Notes under the pieces: generated by a model
Database searches by the model: none
What the model was told of the DNA's origin: nothing
Seen by the model: the letters and a program-made list of their open reading frames with translations, nothing else
DNA from: Rufibacter sediminis
GTDB lineage: Bacteria; Bacteroidota; Bacteroidia; Cytophagales; Hymenobacteraceae
DNA length: 64,000 nt
Direction of reading: 5' to 3'
Assembly (NCBI RefSeq): GCF_014269285.1
Contig: NZ_JACOAF010000003.1
Coordinates: 59,117-123,116 of the forward strand
Shown: positions 17,040 through 25,244 of the stretch, in pieces
Layout: every line of letters begins with the position of its first letter
Position numbering within the stretch: the stretch's first letter is position 1
Made by a program: the position numbers and the translations under genes

Positions 17040-17687
17040 CTAAAAAAGGTCCAGATTTATAATTTCTAAATAATTACGGTGCAAGATTACTGCGCCAGTC
17101 TGCTCCAGTTTCTTGAGGAGCCTGGAGATGACCTCCCGCGAGCTGTTGAGCTCTTCGGCTATCTGCTGGTGCGACAGGCGAACCTCTTTGCCTAATACTT
17201 TCTGGTGGCGCTTCAGGTAAAACACCAGGCGCTCGTCCAGGCTCTTGAACACAATGCTGTCCAGCGTCTGGAGGAGTTCGTCAAAGCGGGCGCGGTAAGA
17301 AGCAATGATAAAGTTATGCCAGCTGGGGAATCTCACCAGCCACTGCTCTGATACGTGCGCCGGGATCATGAGCACCTCAGCGGGGGTGATGGCCTTGGCT
17401 AAGACCTGGCTCTGCTCATTGCGCGCGGCGCACATCATGGAAAGGGCGCAGGCATTACCGCCCTCCAGGTAATACATCAGGAACTCATCGCCTTCCTCGT
17501 CTTCCCGGTATACTTTCACCAGTCCGTTTATTACCAAGACATTGGATTTCAGGTACTGCCCGGTGCGCAGGGCCTCGTCTTCCGGCTCCAGGTGTTTGAT
17601 GACGCCCGCTTTGGCAATCTCCAGTAACAAGGCTGGCTCTAGCTGCGGGAACTTCTCTTGGATGTGGTTTATTTTATCTTGGTCCAT
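17040..17687 (-). CDS. Crp/Fnr-family transcriptional regulator
   Basis: A regulator of about 215 residues with a cyclic-nucleotide-binding-like beta roll and a winged HTH. The recognition helix reads SSREVISRLLKKLE. Its Arg-Glu-x3-Arg pattern is the one Crp uses to read GTGA half sites, matching the nine GTGA-N6-T(C/T)AC palindromes in this window. Two Cys sit in the sensor domain, in GGNACALSMMCAAR (86 and 92 counted from the upstream Met at 17705). They could sense persulfide or redox state, which is inference. There is no Fnr-type Cys cluster. It is probably co-transcribed with the methyltransferase and so under its own operator at 18593. Confidence 0.86.
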   Translation of the reverse strand: MDQDKINHIQEKFPQLEPALLLEIAKAGVIKHLEPEDEALRTGQYLKSNVLVINGLVKVYREDEEGDEFLMYYLEGGNACALSMMCAARNEQSQVLAKAITPAEVLMIPAHVSEQWLVRFPSWHNFIIASYRARFDELLQTLDSIVFKSLDERLVFYLKRHQKVLGKEVRLSHQQIAEELNSSREVISRLLKKLEQTGAVILHRNYLEIINLDLF

Positions 17688-17714
17688 AGTTGTAGGGTAA
17701 GGCAAGGCAAAGTG

Positions 17715-18326
17715 TCACAGTTTGGTGCCCGTGAACTGAATTACGCAAGAAGGGCCGCGATGGTACTTGCCTTCCTGTGCGATAATCTCCGTTTTCTTTA
17801 ACTCATCTATTTGTATACCGGCAAATTCCTGATGGATGTCCCCCACCGAAAAGAGCAATTTTGTCTGTTTAGGCCCTCCGGAACTATACTTCTGCTGGTA
17901 ATGAATCTGGTCCCTGGCGTATGCCTCAAAAATAACGGTACCACCGGGTTTAAGTGCTTCTAGTAACCTGGAATGCACCATTGCCCTGGTTTCCTTTTCA
18001 AAATGAGCGTAGATCAAGGCCAAGCAGTCAAACTGCTCTGGGGCCAATGCAATGTTCTGGGCGCTCTCTACTTGATACGAAATACTTACCCCGTGCTCAC
18101 GGGCCAACTCCAGGGCTTTGCGCTGCCCCACCAGGCTGTAGTCAAAAGCAGTCACCTCCCAGCCTCTGGTGCTGGCGTATACGGCGTTGCGGCCCTCTCC
18201 CTCGGCGGGGAGCAACAAGTTGCCCTCAGGCGCGATGGCATCCAGTTTCTCTTTGAAGTAATGATTTGGATTGGTTCCGTAAGCGTAGCCGGCTTGGGCG
18301 TACCGTTCGTTCCAAAAGTCTTCCAT
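17715..18326 (-). CDS. SAM-dependent methyltransferase (TehB/TPMT-like)
   Basis: A methyltransferase of about 203 residues starting MEDFWNERYAQAGYAYG, with the SAM-binding loop NLLLPAEGEGRNAVY and acidic VTAFDYS. Related enzymes methylate thiols, tellurite or selenite, so a role in volatilising chalcogen compounds is plausible but unproven. It ends 9-28 bp before the Crp-family gene, so the two form an operon. A longer frame opens at TTG 18446 behind an AAGAAGAG. I prefer the start at 18326 because the family begins at MEDFW. Confidence 0.75.
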   Translation of the reverse strand: MEDFWNERYAQAGYAYGTNPNHYFKEKLDAIAPEGNLLLPAEGEGRNAVYASTRGWEVTAFDYSLVGQRKALELAREHGVSISYQVESAQNIALAPEQFDCLALIYAHFEKETRAMVHSRLLEALKPGGTVIFEAYARDQIHYQQKYSSGGPKQTKLLFSVGDIHQEFAGIQIDELKKTEIIAQEGKYHRGPSCVIQFTGTKL

Positions 18327-18479
18327 GGTACAGGTAACAAAAAGGGTATTCAGTAATTTTTGCAAAGAGCCGAAGGTGCCATTAACTACATTCTTAGGCT
18401 GTTGCTCTGTTGGTTTCTCTGCGATTAGCTGATGCTGAGTATTCAAAAGTAACTCTTCTTAAGATTGAAGGCCAGTTAT

Positions 18480-18526
18480 CCGTTTCTGGCCTGTTTTTAC
18501 CAAATCAAGCTGAAAACAGAAGGCCG
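18480..18526. repeat. Degenerate copy of the CGTTTTTGGCC palindrome family
   Basis: CCGTTTCTGGCCTGTTTTT has a partial complementary arm, GAAAACAGAAGGCC, with a longer loop. Like the copy at 14406 it lies inside a leader, downstream of a Crp-type promoter (18563-18606) and upstream of the methyltransferase gene. Confidence 0.6.
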
Positions 18527-18562
18527 CTGCGTTATGCTGAGAACAACAGCGTGGCGCAGCGG

Positions 18563-18606
18563 CAAATGTAGCGTCTTCCACCTGTGGAATAAGTGACTTT
18601 TGTCAC
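18563..18606 (-). promoter_or_regulatory. Crp-type operator plus promoter of the methyltransferase-crp operon
   Basis: The perfect palindrome GTGACTTTTGTCAC is at 18593-18606, with TACATTTG (18570-18563) 22 bp downstream on the minus strand. It implies autoregulation of the Crp-family gene. Confidence 0.85.
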
Positions 18607-18639
18607 ACGGCAGGTTAGGCGATGTAGAAGGCTGTATCT

Positions 18640-20040
18640 TTAGAAGTTTAGCTGGGAAACAAAGTTGATTTGGTGGAAGTTGGTGTTGTAATACATTCTC
18701 TCTAAGGGCAGACTGGTATTGGGGGAGAGTTTGCCTATGTATAGCAATCGCAAGACTACCCCTTTTAAGGCAGGCAGCAAAGGGGTATAGGTAACATCTA
18801 GTAGAGTACCCCAATAAGAGACGGCGCCATACTTGTTGAGCGCGGCATTCCCATAGCCGGGTAGCCAGGCCTTGGCCAAGGCCAGCTCGGAGCTCAGGCC
18901 GGGAGCCCAGTTACGCGTGGATTTCACAACCAGGATATCTGACTGGCCGGTGCCCTCTAGGCGCCCTCTGGACAAAGTGGCAAAAAACTGCTCCCGGCCC
19001 CACTCCCTGGGGAAAGTGAACCGTCCGTTGCCGCCCGTATGCAGGTAATTGGCAGACAGCGCCCATTGAGGAGTAGAGTAGCCCACCATGCCGCCCGCCA
19101 CCCATTCCTGCTGGTCGGGGAAGTAGGTGCTGTCATGGGCAGGATGGCCGCCGTTGCCCAACTGGAACTGGTACAATCCCTCCAACCCAACGTTCATGCG
19201 CTCAGAAATAGGCACCACTACCCGGCCATAGCTGGTATTGGCAATGTTCTCAATCCAATAATTCCAGGCTTGCCAATGGCTATTCTGAATTCCCTGGCCC
19301 TGCAGCCCGGCCACGGCAACACCCCTGGACTCAATGTGGTGGCGGTACTCGGAGGGGCTTCCGTCTAGGTTCACGCCGTTGCTGTACAACCCGATGGTGT
19401 GGCGGGTGTTGCCCCACTCAATGACCCCGCGCGGCGAGAAATGGTCCAGCCAGGCAGCCGTGAGTTTGGTGTGCTGGCCTACCGGCACCTGCGCCATGAC
19501 CCCTTGCACCGAGTACGGCTTCATGCGGGTGTCCTGGGGATTGATGAGCGGAGAGGTAAAGTCAAACCGTCCTATTCGGACGTGCAGTTTCTCTGTGCGG
19601 TACTCCAGATAGGCGGATTCCAGGCGGTCCAGGTTGTCTTTGTTGTGCGGGTTCTCTATGTCAAAAAGCTCCACCTCATTGCTGGGATACTTTCCCGCTA
19701 TGGGGTCTTTCTGATCCAAATGGCTAGAGAAGAGATTGTAGGTGAAGATGCCGGAGATGCCTAGCCTAAACCCGTGGAACGATGCCGTGCGCACCCCGAT
19801 CTCCGCGCCCAGGGCATTGGCGTAATGGTCTGAGAGGGAGCGGTGGTTGAGCGTGGCCATGAAGTAATTCCGGACGTGGCCGTGCAACTCTCCCTTGGTG
19901 AAAAGCTCCTGCACGTTTTTTACGCTAGAGGTATCCGGCAAATTAGCCTCATGGCCGTGCTCCTGGGCAATTACCCGCGCTGGCAGCAGGATGATATGTA
20001 AAAAAAGCATGGGGAGAAGAAATCGGGTGAAAGGGTTCAT
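18640..20040 (-). CDS. OprD-family-like outer-membrane porin
   Basis: A 466-residue predicted beta-barrel with a signal peptide (cut near VIAQE, about residue 25), many alternating aromatic/polar strands and a C-terminal Phe (SQLNF). The segment GRFDFTSPLINPQDTRMKP resembles the plug region of OprD-like porins. It is probably a diffusion channel for small anions; its Crp-type promoter suggests a sulfur substrate such as thiosulfate. The substrate is not visible in sequence. Confidence 0.72.
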   Translation of the reverse strand: MNPFTRFLLPMLFLHIILLPARVIAQEHGHEANLPDTSSVKNVQELFTKGELHGHVRNYFMATLNHRSLSDHYANALGAEIGVRTASFHGFRLGISGIFTYNLFSSHLDQKDPIAGKYPSNEVELFDIENPHNKDNLDRLESAYLEYRTEKLHVRIGRFDFTSPLINPQDTRMKPYSVQGVMAQVPVGQHTKLTAAWLDHFSPRGVIEWGNTRHTIGLYSNGVNLDGSPSEYRHHIESRGVAVAGLQGQGIQNSHWQAWNYWIENIANTSYGRVVVPISERMNVGLEGLYQFQLGNGGHPAHDSTYFPDQQEWVAGGMVGYSTPQWALSANYLHTGGNGRFTFPREWGREQFFATLSRGRLEGTGQSDILVVKSTRNWAPGLSSELALAKAWLPGYGNAALNKYGAVSYWGTLLDVTYTPLLPALKGVVLRLLYIGKLSPNTSLPLERMYYNTNFHQINFVSQLNF

Positions 20041-20108
20041 ATACTAGGGGTAAGTAACAATCGATAATAACCAAAGTAGCAGCGCAAGGCGGTACGGTCT
20101 GTTTTTCA

Positions 20109-20152
20109 CAAAGGACGGCTACCGGGGCAGCGCAGACAGTGACTTAGGTTAC
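20109..20152 (-). promoter_or_regulatory. Crp-type operator upstream of the porin gene
   Basis: GTGACTTAGGTTAC is at 20139-20152. At the standard 22-bp distance lies GTCCTTTG (20116-20109), a 4-of-6 match to TAnnTTTG and the weakest of the set. It also lies 94 bp before the divergent DUF302 gene, but no -7 element is at the matching distance on that side. Confidence 0.65.
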
Positions 20153-20245
20153 ACAAGCCATAAACATTTAGAATGGGCAGGACCCGCCGCTTAAACCACC
20201 TGTGCGCGCATGCGTAGGTAACAGGATAATCAAGCACTAGACACC

Positions 20246-20632
20246 ATGGAATATCATATCTCCAAGACGATTACCGGCAGCTTTAACGAGGCACTGGACA
20301 AAACGAAAGCAGCCCTAGCCAAAGAAGGGTTTGGGGTCATCTCAGAGATTGACCTGAAAGGGAAATTCAAGGAAAAACTTGGGATGGACTTCAGGGAATA
20401 TCGCATTTTGGGAGCCTGCAACCCAACGCTGGCGCACCAGGCCATTCAACAGGAAGACAAGATTGGCGTGCTGTTGCCCTGCAACGTGCTGGTGCAGGAG
20501 CATGAAGGCGGACAGGTAGAAGTCACGGCCATCAACCCCATGGAAACCATGTCTGCCATTGGGAACGCCAACCTGGAAACCATCGCCAACGAGGTAAGCC
20601 AGAAGTTACGGGCAGTAATAGACCAGTTGTAA
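20246..20632 (+). CDS. DUF302 domain protein
   Basis: A 128-residue cytoplasmic protein that is almost entirely a DUF302 domain (EYHISKTITGSFNEAL..., with the ACNPTLAHQAI and LLPCNVLV segments). DUF302 proteins are common near sulfur and redox genes in bacteria, but their biochemical role is not established. It is monocistronic, followed by a terminator. Confidence 0.87.
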   Translation: MEYHISKTITGSFNEALDKTKAALAKEGFGVISEIDLKGKFKEKLGMDFREYRILGACNPTLAHQAIQQEDKIGVLLPCNVLVQEHEGGQVEVTAINPMETMSAIGNANLETIANEVSQKLRAVIDQL

Positions 20633-20675
20633 CGTTCGCGGTTCTTCTGATTGAAGTTCCAAATCCTTTCCCATT

Positions 20676-20710
20676 AAAAAGCCGGTACCCTACAAAGAGC
20701 ACCGGCTTAT
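20676..20710. terminator. Bidirectional terminator between DUF302 and the second CstB-like gene
   Basis: AAAAAGCCGGT pairs with ACCGGCTTATTT across a CCCTACAAAGAGC loop, between two convergent genes. Confidence 0.85.
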
Positions 20711-20732
20711 TTAACGGAACGTAATGCAGCGG

Positions 20733-22076
20733 TTACAGCGGATTGAACTGGCTGATGGCCTCACTCAAATCCAGAACCTCGGCCTGTGGAAGTCCTGCTT
20801 CCACAATGCTACTTCCGGCCGCTGACCGGTAGCCGCCGGCGCAGTGAATGACTACGGGTTTGCCGGTGGGGATTTCCTGGGCACGGTCCCGTAGCTCCGG
20901 CAACGGAATATTGAGGGCATGGGCAAAATACTTCTTTTCCTTTACCTCAGAGGCGTTCCTAATGTCCACGACAGTGTACTTTTCCGGGTTTTCTTTGAAG
21001 GCAGTGAGATCTATCTTGGGTGAGGTAACCGAAGCATTCCCCTCCAATGCAAACGCTCCTCTTATTTTGCTTTCATAGCCAATCCTGGAGGCTTTGTCAA
21101 TCAGCTCGTCCAAGGTCTTGTCATCCTGGGCTACCAGGTAAAAGGTTTCCTTGGGGTCCACGATACTTCCCAGCCAGGTCTCAAACTTGCCGCCGTTCTG
21201 GATGTTAAAGGCTCCCGCCAGATGTCCTTCCTTGAAGTCCTCTTGCGGACGCGCATCTATGATCAAGGCACCTTCCTCTGGACTGAAATTCTTCTCCAGA
21301 CGCTTCACGGCCTGTACGCTCTGCTGGTAGTTGGGTGCGCCCTGCTTGTTCAGGCCCACATTATACCCAAAGTATTTGGGAATGAACGGCTGGTCAGCGG
21401 TGAGGTAGGTCACAAACTGGTCCTCGGTCATTTTCTTCAGGGCCGGGTTACTGAACTTCTCATCGCCGATGGTACTGCTGTTGGCTTCGCTGAGGGCTTT
21501 ACCGCAAAGCGTGCCGGCGCCGTGCGCAGGGTACACCACCACTTCATCGGCCAATTTCATCAGTTTCTGGCGGGTGCTGTGGTACATCTGCCGGGCCAGT
21601 TCCTCGCGCTTGGCGGTGAGGTTGCCGGCGTTCTCCCGAAGGTCCGGGCGGCCCACGTCGCCAATGAACAGGGTATCACCGGTGAAGACGGCTTTGTCCT
21701 TGCCTTCATGCTCCAGCACCACACTGATGCTGTCAGGGGAGTGACCAGGCGTGTGCAGCGACTTCAGTTTTACCTTGCCGATTTCCAGCACCGCGCCCTC
21801 GTCAAAGGCTTGGTGCGGATAGTCTGCGCCTACCAGGCTGTGCGCGTAGATAGTGGCGCCGGTCTTCTCATGAATCTCCAGGTGCGAGCTCACGAAGTCG
21901 GCGTGGGGATGGGTTTCTACCACGCCTACAATCCTGGCTCCGTGCTGGGTGGCGTAGTCATAGTATTGCTGGGGATTTCTGGCAGGGTCTACCAGGACAA
22001 TCTCTTTCTGGCATTCGCTTAAGATGGCGTATGAGTAATGCGCCAATCCTTTGTCTTCAAACTGCTGTATTTTCAT
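20733..22076 (-). CDS. Second CstB-like persulfide dioxygenase-rhodanese
   Basis: A 447-residue paralogue of the enzyme at 14582-16009 with the same three-domain order. The MBL/ETHE1 domain has ETHPHAD (His56, His58), TPGH (His112), TGDT (Asp134) and HGAGTLCGK (Cys191). The middle rhodanese fold has no Cys, and the C-terminal rhodanese has HCAGGYRS (Cys412). At 447 residues it is near the length of characterised CstB. The two copies are clearly diverged, so they may prefer different persulfide carriers. It has its own Crp-type promoter. Confidence 0.88.
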   Translation of the reverse strand: MKIQQFEDKGLAHYSYAILSECQKEIVLVDPARNPQQYYDYATQHGARIVGVVETHPHADFVSSHLEIHEKTGATIYAHSLVGADYPHQAFDEGAVLEIGKVKLKSLHTPGHSPDSISVVLEHEGKDKAVFTGDTLFIGDVGRPDLRENAGNLTAKREELARQMYHSTRQKLMKLADEVVVYPAHGAGTLCGKALSEANSSTIGDEKFSNPALKKMTEDQFVTYLTADQPFIPKYFGYNVGLNKQGAPNYQQSVQAVKRLEKNFSPEEGALIIDARPQEDFKEGHLAGAFNIQNGGKFETWLGSIVDPKETFYLVAQDDKTLDELIDKASRIGYESKIRGAFALEGNASVTSPKIDLTAFKENPEKYTVVDIRNASEVKEKKYFAHALNIPLPELRDRAQEIPTGKPVVIHCAGGYRSAAGSSIVEAGLPQAEVLDLSEAISQFNPL

Positions 22077-22107
22077 GGTGCTTCGTCTTTTAGGTTAGAA
22101 GATGACA

Positions 22108-22151
22108 CAAAGGTAGAGCATAGGTATAAGGCGTTCAGTGACTTTGGTTAC
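22108..22151 (-). promoter_or_regulatory. Crp-type operator plus promoter of the second CstB-like gene
   Basis: GTGACTTTGGTTAC is at 22138-22151, with TACCTTTG (22115-22108) 22 bp downstream on the minus strand, a full match to TAnnTTTG. The start codon is 32 bp further. Confidence 0.83.
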
Positions 22152-22253
22152 ACAAGCAAATATCCCTATGGCAAGGTTTTTAGATTAATAGATAAGGGTA
22201 ACAATAGTATCTAGCTAAACGCCAGTTTTAAATATCATTAACCTTCCGTTTTA

Positions 22254-22655
22254 CTAGATGTGGGACTTTTGAGGAATTTGGGTGGAAGGACCTTCATACT
22301 TAACAAATATGTTAATCCAAAGGAGCCGCGCCAATCTGAAGAAAACAGGTAGCATGCCCAATGATGTAACCAGGATCAAACCTATTAGCATCCCTATGGT
22401 CACTTCCTCCACAAATAGGGAAAGAAGAAACAGCGTGACAAGAAACAGTCCTACATTCAGTGCGAAGCTTACATACATAGCTCCGTAATAGAATCCCGGC
22501 TCCGGCTCAAACGATTGGCCGCAGCAGGTGCAGTATTCTCGCATGGCTGCAAATTTGGTTGAATACAAATTGGCCTTAGGAAACATGTCGCCCTCCCGGC
22601 ATCTGGGACATTTGGACTTGGCCAAGGAATACAGTAATGATCTCTCTTGGTTCAT
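22254..22655 (-). CDS. DUF983 membrane protein with zinc-ribbon-like cysteines
   Basis: A 133-residue protein. An N-terminal Cys-rich part (KCPRCREG, Cys16/19, and YCTCCGQSF) is followed by two or three hydrophobic helices (about 60-120). This matches DUF983, a family of unknown function common in Bacteroidota. It has a Crp-type promoter directly upstream, so it is apparently part of the sulfur regulon, an unexpected member. Confidence 0.82.
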   Translation of the reverse strand: MNQERSLLYSLAKSKCPRCREGDMFPKANLYSTKFAAMREYCTCCGQSFEPEPGFYYGAMYVSFALNVGLFLVTLFLLSLFVEEVTIGMLIGLILVTSLGMLPVFFRLARLLWINIFVKYEGPSTQIPQKSHI

Positions 22656-22685
22656 GGCTTTGTGGTTTACTGTAAAGAGTCCTAC

Positions 22686-22729
22686 AAAGCTATTATAAGA
22701 CTAGGGAGAAGTCTGTGACTCAAGTTACA
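22686..22729 (-). promoter_or_regulatory. Crp-type operator plus promoter of the DUF983 gene
   Basis: GTGACTCAAGTTAC is at 22716-22729, with TAGCTTTG (22693-22686) 22 bp downstream on the minus strand. A run of nine G lies 12 bp upstream of the operator (22742-22750). Confidence 0.8.
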
Positions 22730-22892
22730 TATTTTGAGCAAGGGGGGGGGACCTTATATAGTATTAAAAAGGGGCAATATTCAATGAAGCCATAGTTGGT
22801 CCCTAGGCGAATTACAAAGATGGGGTGCCCAGCCATTTAGTGATGACTGGTGAATAAAAATAAGAGTCAATGGGCACAAATTAGGATTCTTG

Positions 22893-23744
22893 TCAAAAAG
22901 TCAATGAGAAGTAAAAAGAGGCTGAGTTAGATCCAAGATTAGGCACCGCAGTTAGTTTACCTTTTCCCTTCTTTAATTTTCTTTCAGCCAGATTATACAG
23001 AAGCAAAGAGCCTTTAGCAGAAACATAGCCTAAGGCGGCACCCGCCATTATATCCGTGGCCCAATGGGCATTATCATTGATGCGTGATAGCCCCACGAGC
23101 GTGGCCGTGCCATAGGCCAGGGGGGGAATCAGCGGGTGTTCCTTACCATACACGGAGGCTACGGACGTGGCCACTGCAAAGGCGACCGTGGTATGTGATG
23201 AGGGAAAAGAAGTATTCTCTGAGACCGCCATGCCCCAGTCATAAAAATGGTTCTCATCGGTTTCGCTGGGCCGGTAACGGTGCACCTGGTTTTTAATGAG
23301 ACCCGTAAGTCCTCCCGTGATAAGTAAACTGGTAAAAGACACCGAACCCACTTTTCTTAGGTTAGGGTTGCCCAAGGCAAACCCAACCAATGCCGCAGTC
23401 CCTGTAATTGGCAAAAGTAGTCTCTGCCTACCCATCGGCTCTACCACCCGCGCAACGGCATCTAGTGTTTGAGCCCTATGGCTCTGCATGTGTTTCTGAA
23501 GCGGTTCGTCTATCCAGGCATATGTGGCAATCCAAAGGGAAGCACCAGCCAAAACAGCGCCAGTAACTTTAACTGTCGGGGAGAACTTTGATATATGAAA
23601 ATCTGCGCGGGTTGAATCTGAGGAAGAAAGTGCCATCGGTAACGTGTCTTGTTTTGCAACGATAGACGCGCCAGATTGGGCATGTCCAGATAAATTGCAA
23701 AACAACACCAACAGAAAGATGACCCTAATAGTTACCAATTTCAT
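22893..23744 (-). CDS. PAP2-family phosphatase
   Basis: A 283-residue protein with signal peptide and several hydrophobic helices. The three acid-phosphatase motifs are visible: KNQVHRYRP, PSSHTTVAF and SRINDNAHWATD. It probably dephosphorylates a lipid or isoprenoid pyrophosphate in the envelope. A second PAP2 protein is at 32209-33075. No clear link to its neighbours. Confidence 0.87.
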   Translation of the reverse strand: MKLVTIRVIFLLVLFCNLSGHAQSGASIVAKQDTLPMALSSSDSTRADFHISKFSPTVKVTGAVLAGASLWIATYAWIDEPLQKHMQSHRAQTLDAVARVVEPMGRQRLLLPITGTAALVGFALGNPNLRKVGSVSFTSLLITGGLTGLIKNQVHRYRPSETDENHFYDWGMAVSENTSFPSSHTTVAFAVATSVASVYGKEHPLIPPLAYGTATLVGLSRINDNAHWATDIMAGAALGYVSAKGSLLLYNLAERKLKKGKGKLTAVPNLGSNSASFYFSLTF

Positions 23745-23791
23745 TTTCCATCAATAAATGCCAAGCTTTATAAGTAATCTAGCGTGTAAAA

Positions 23792-25003
23792 TTATTTTAT
23801 AGTCACCGCCAACGCAATAGCGTCTGCCACTAAGCCCGTGTCTCGGTTATAATGGTCATAGCGCAGTTCCAAGGTGTTCAGCTTACTAACGCCCAGAATC
23901 CCGTCTGCCGAATTGTAACGAAGGTTCAAGCCAAATAGGTGGCTGGCGAACCCGGACAAATCATAGTCACTGGTATAGAACTCTTGTTGGGCGGTATGTT
24001 CTTTATAGGGGGCGAAATAATCTGCGGCAGACTGGGTGTAGAACCGGTAAAAGGGAGAAATCGATAGGAAGGGTGTCAGCTTGTAGGGTAGTTCCACCTC
24101 AGCGGTATGCGCCAAGATGCCCCAATCGTCTGAGTAGAAACGGTAAAAGCTCTTCACTAAGATGCGGTCAGTGGCAAAGTAATTCAGTCGTATGGCCACC
24201 GGGATTTTAACGCGGGTGTCGGGCAGCTTCTCTACAATAACCGAATTATCTGTGAAATACACCCTTTGGTAGGGCGTGGCCAATTGGCCCGTCTGGTACG
24301 CCAAATCCAACATCACCGAAGCCTGCAAGCGTTTATTGATAACCTGGGCCAGGGAGATAGAGCCGTTATAGGAATTACGTGGATTGGTTCCCCCCGCATC
24401 CGGGTTGGCTACCGGGCCCGATGGAGTTTCTATTGTTCTTAGTTCAATGGGGTAGATCATGCTCCACGAATCGAGGAAGGCACTCAAAGATAAGCCCACC
24501 TCGCGATTACGGTCTTTGGACAACTTGGCGAAGTTCACGTTCACACCCTTGGAGAAGTAGTCATACTCAGTGGAAATAGAAATTCCCGCGCCCATAGAAT
24601 AGCCTTTCGCGTCATCCTGCATCACCCAGGACAGGGAAGGGTAGATACGGTTGTCTGCCGCGCTGGCAGATGAAATAGTGGAAGGGTCAATCAGATCAGA
24701 GGAAGCCGAGGAGTAATGGTCAAACCCTACTTCCAGCCTAAAGGAGTGCAGCCTATTCTGGGCATCCCCTTTAGCCATGGTGATGTCAAAGGTGGTGGCT
24801 ACGTCGGTAAGCTTCTCAGTGCCAATGCCGCCCGTCACTGCGGAATTATTACCGTCCTGGGTGTAGTAGCTGGAGACGAAATTGATCTCCTGGGTTTTGA
24901 GTTTGCGGCTTTTGAAGGCAATGCTGTCCGGTGCGGTGGTCTGGCCAAAAGAACTGAGAATGGTCAGGAAGAACAGTGAGGCGTGCAAGTAGATTTTCTG
25001 CAT
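23792..25003 (-). CDS. DUF3570 beta-barrel-like protein
   Basis: A 403-residue protein with a signal peptide (cut near SSFGQ) and many aromatic amphipathic strands, as in outer-membrane barrels. The N-terminal part (INFVSSYYTQDGNNSAVTGG) matches DUF3570. It is the last gene of the thioredoxin-ApbE-DUF4266-DUF3570 operon, a set reported in surveys of extracytosolic flavinylation. It is probably the outer-membrane component. Start at MQKIYLHA because the signal begins there. Confidence 0.8.
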   Translation of the reverse strand: MQKIYLHASLFFLTILSSFGQTTAPDSIAFKSRKLKTQEINFVSSYYTQDGNNSAVTGGIGTEKLTDVATTFDITMAKGDAQNRLHSFRLEVGFDHYSSASSDLIDPSTISSASAADNRIYPSLSWVMQDDAKGYSMGAGISISTEYDYFSKGVNVNFAKLSKDRNREVGLSLSAFLDSWSMIYPIELRTIETPSGPVANPDAGGTNPRNSYNGSISLAQVINKRLQASVMLDLAYQTGQLATPYQRVYFTDNSVIVEKLPDTRVKIPVAIRLNYFATDRILVKSFYRFYSDDWGILAHTAEVELPYKLTPFLSISPFYRFYTQSAADYFAPYKEHTAQQEFYTSDYDLSGFASHLFGLNLRYNSADGILGVSKLNTLELRYDHYNRDTGLVADAIALAVTIK

Positions 25004-25016
25004 CTTTTTAAATTTC

Positions 25017-25244
25017 TTAGTTACAGCCGCAGCCGCCTCCTGTCTTTCCGCCATTAGCCCCGGAGGCACCCTCACGGTATAACAGGAAATTCAACTCTGT
25101 TTTCTGCACCTTACGGGCGTTCAAGACCATCTCAGCGTCATTCAGGTACATCTTGTTGTATTCATGCACCGTCTGGCACGAGAAAAGGCTCCCTGCCGTG
25201 AATAGCAATAGGAGCCTTGCGCAAATTCTGGTTCTTGCATCCAT
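25017..25244 (-). CDS. DUF4266 small lipoprotein
   Basis: A 75-residue protein with a lipoprotein signal ending LFSC (Cys23) and a short DUF4266 core (VHEYNKMYLNDAEM). The tail is Gly-rich with REGASGANGG and ends GGGCGCN. It overlaps the ApbE gene by one base, so the two are co-translated. The Ser/Thr-containing Gly-Ala tail could be a flavin attachment site for ApbE; it only loosely resembles the known motif, so this is speculation. Confidence 0.8.
   Translation of the reverse strand: MDARTRICARLLLLFTAGSLFSCQTVHEYNKMYLNDAEMVLNARKVQKTELNFLLYREGASGANGGKTGGGCGCN

Noticed and set aside
21222..22022. A 266-codon frame opposite the second CstB-like gene
   Set aside because: It is the antisense shadow of a strongly supported metallo-beta-lactamase/rhodanese gene, has no family motifs, and such shadows recur in GC-biased codon positions.
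543..22076. A complete Sox thiosulfate-oxidation operon
   Set aside because: I looked for SoxXA, SoxYZ and SoxCD-like proteins and found none. Only SoxB-like homologues and a TsdA-like cytochrome are present.
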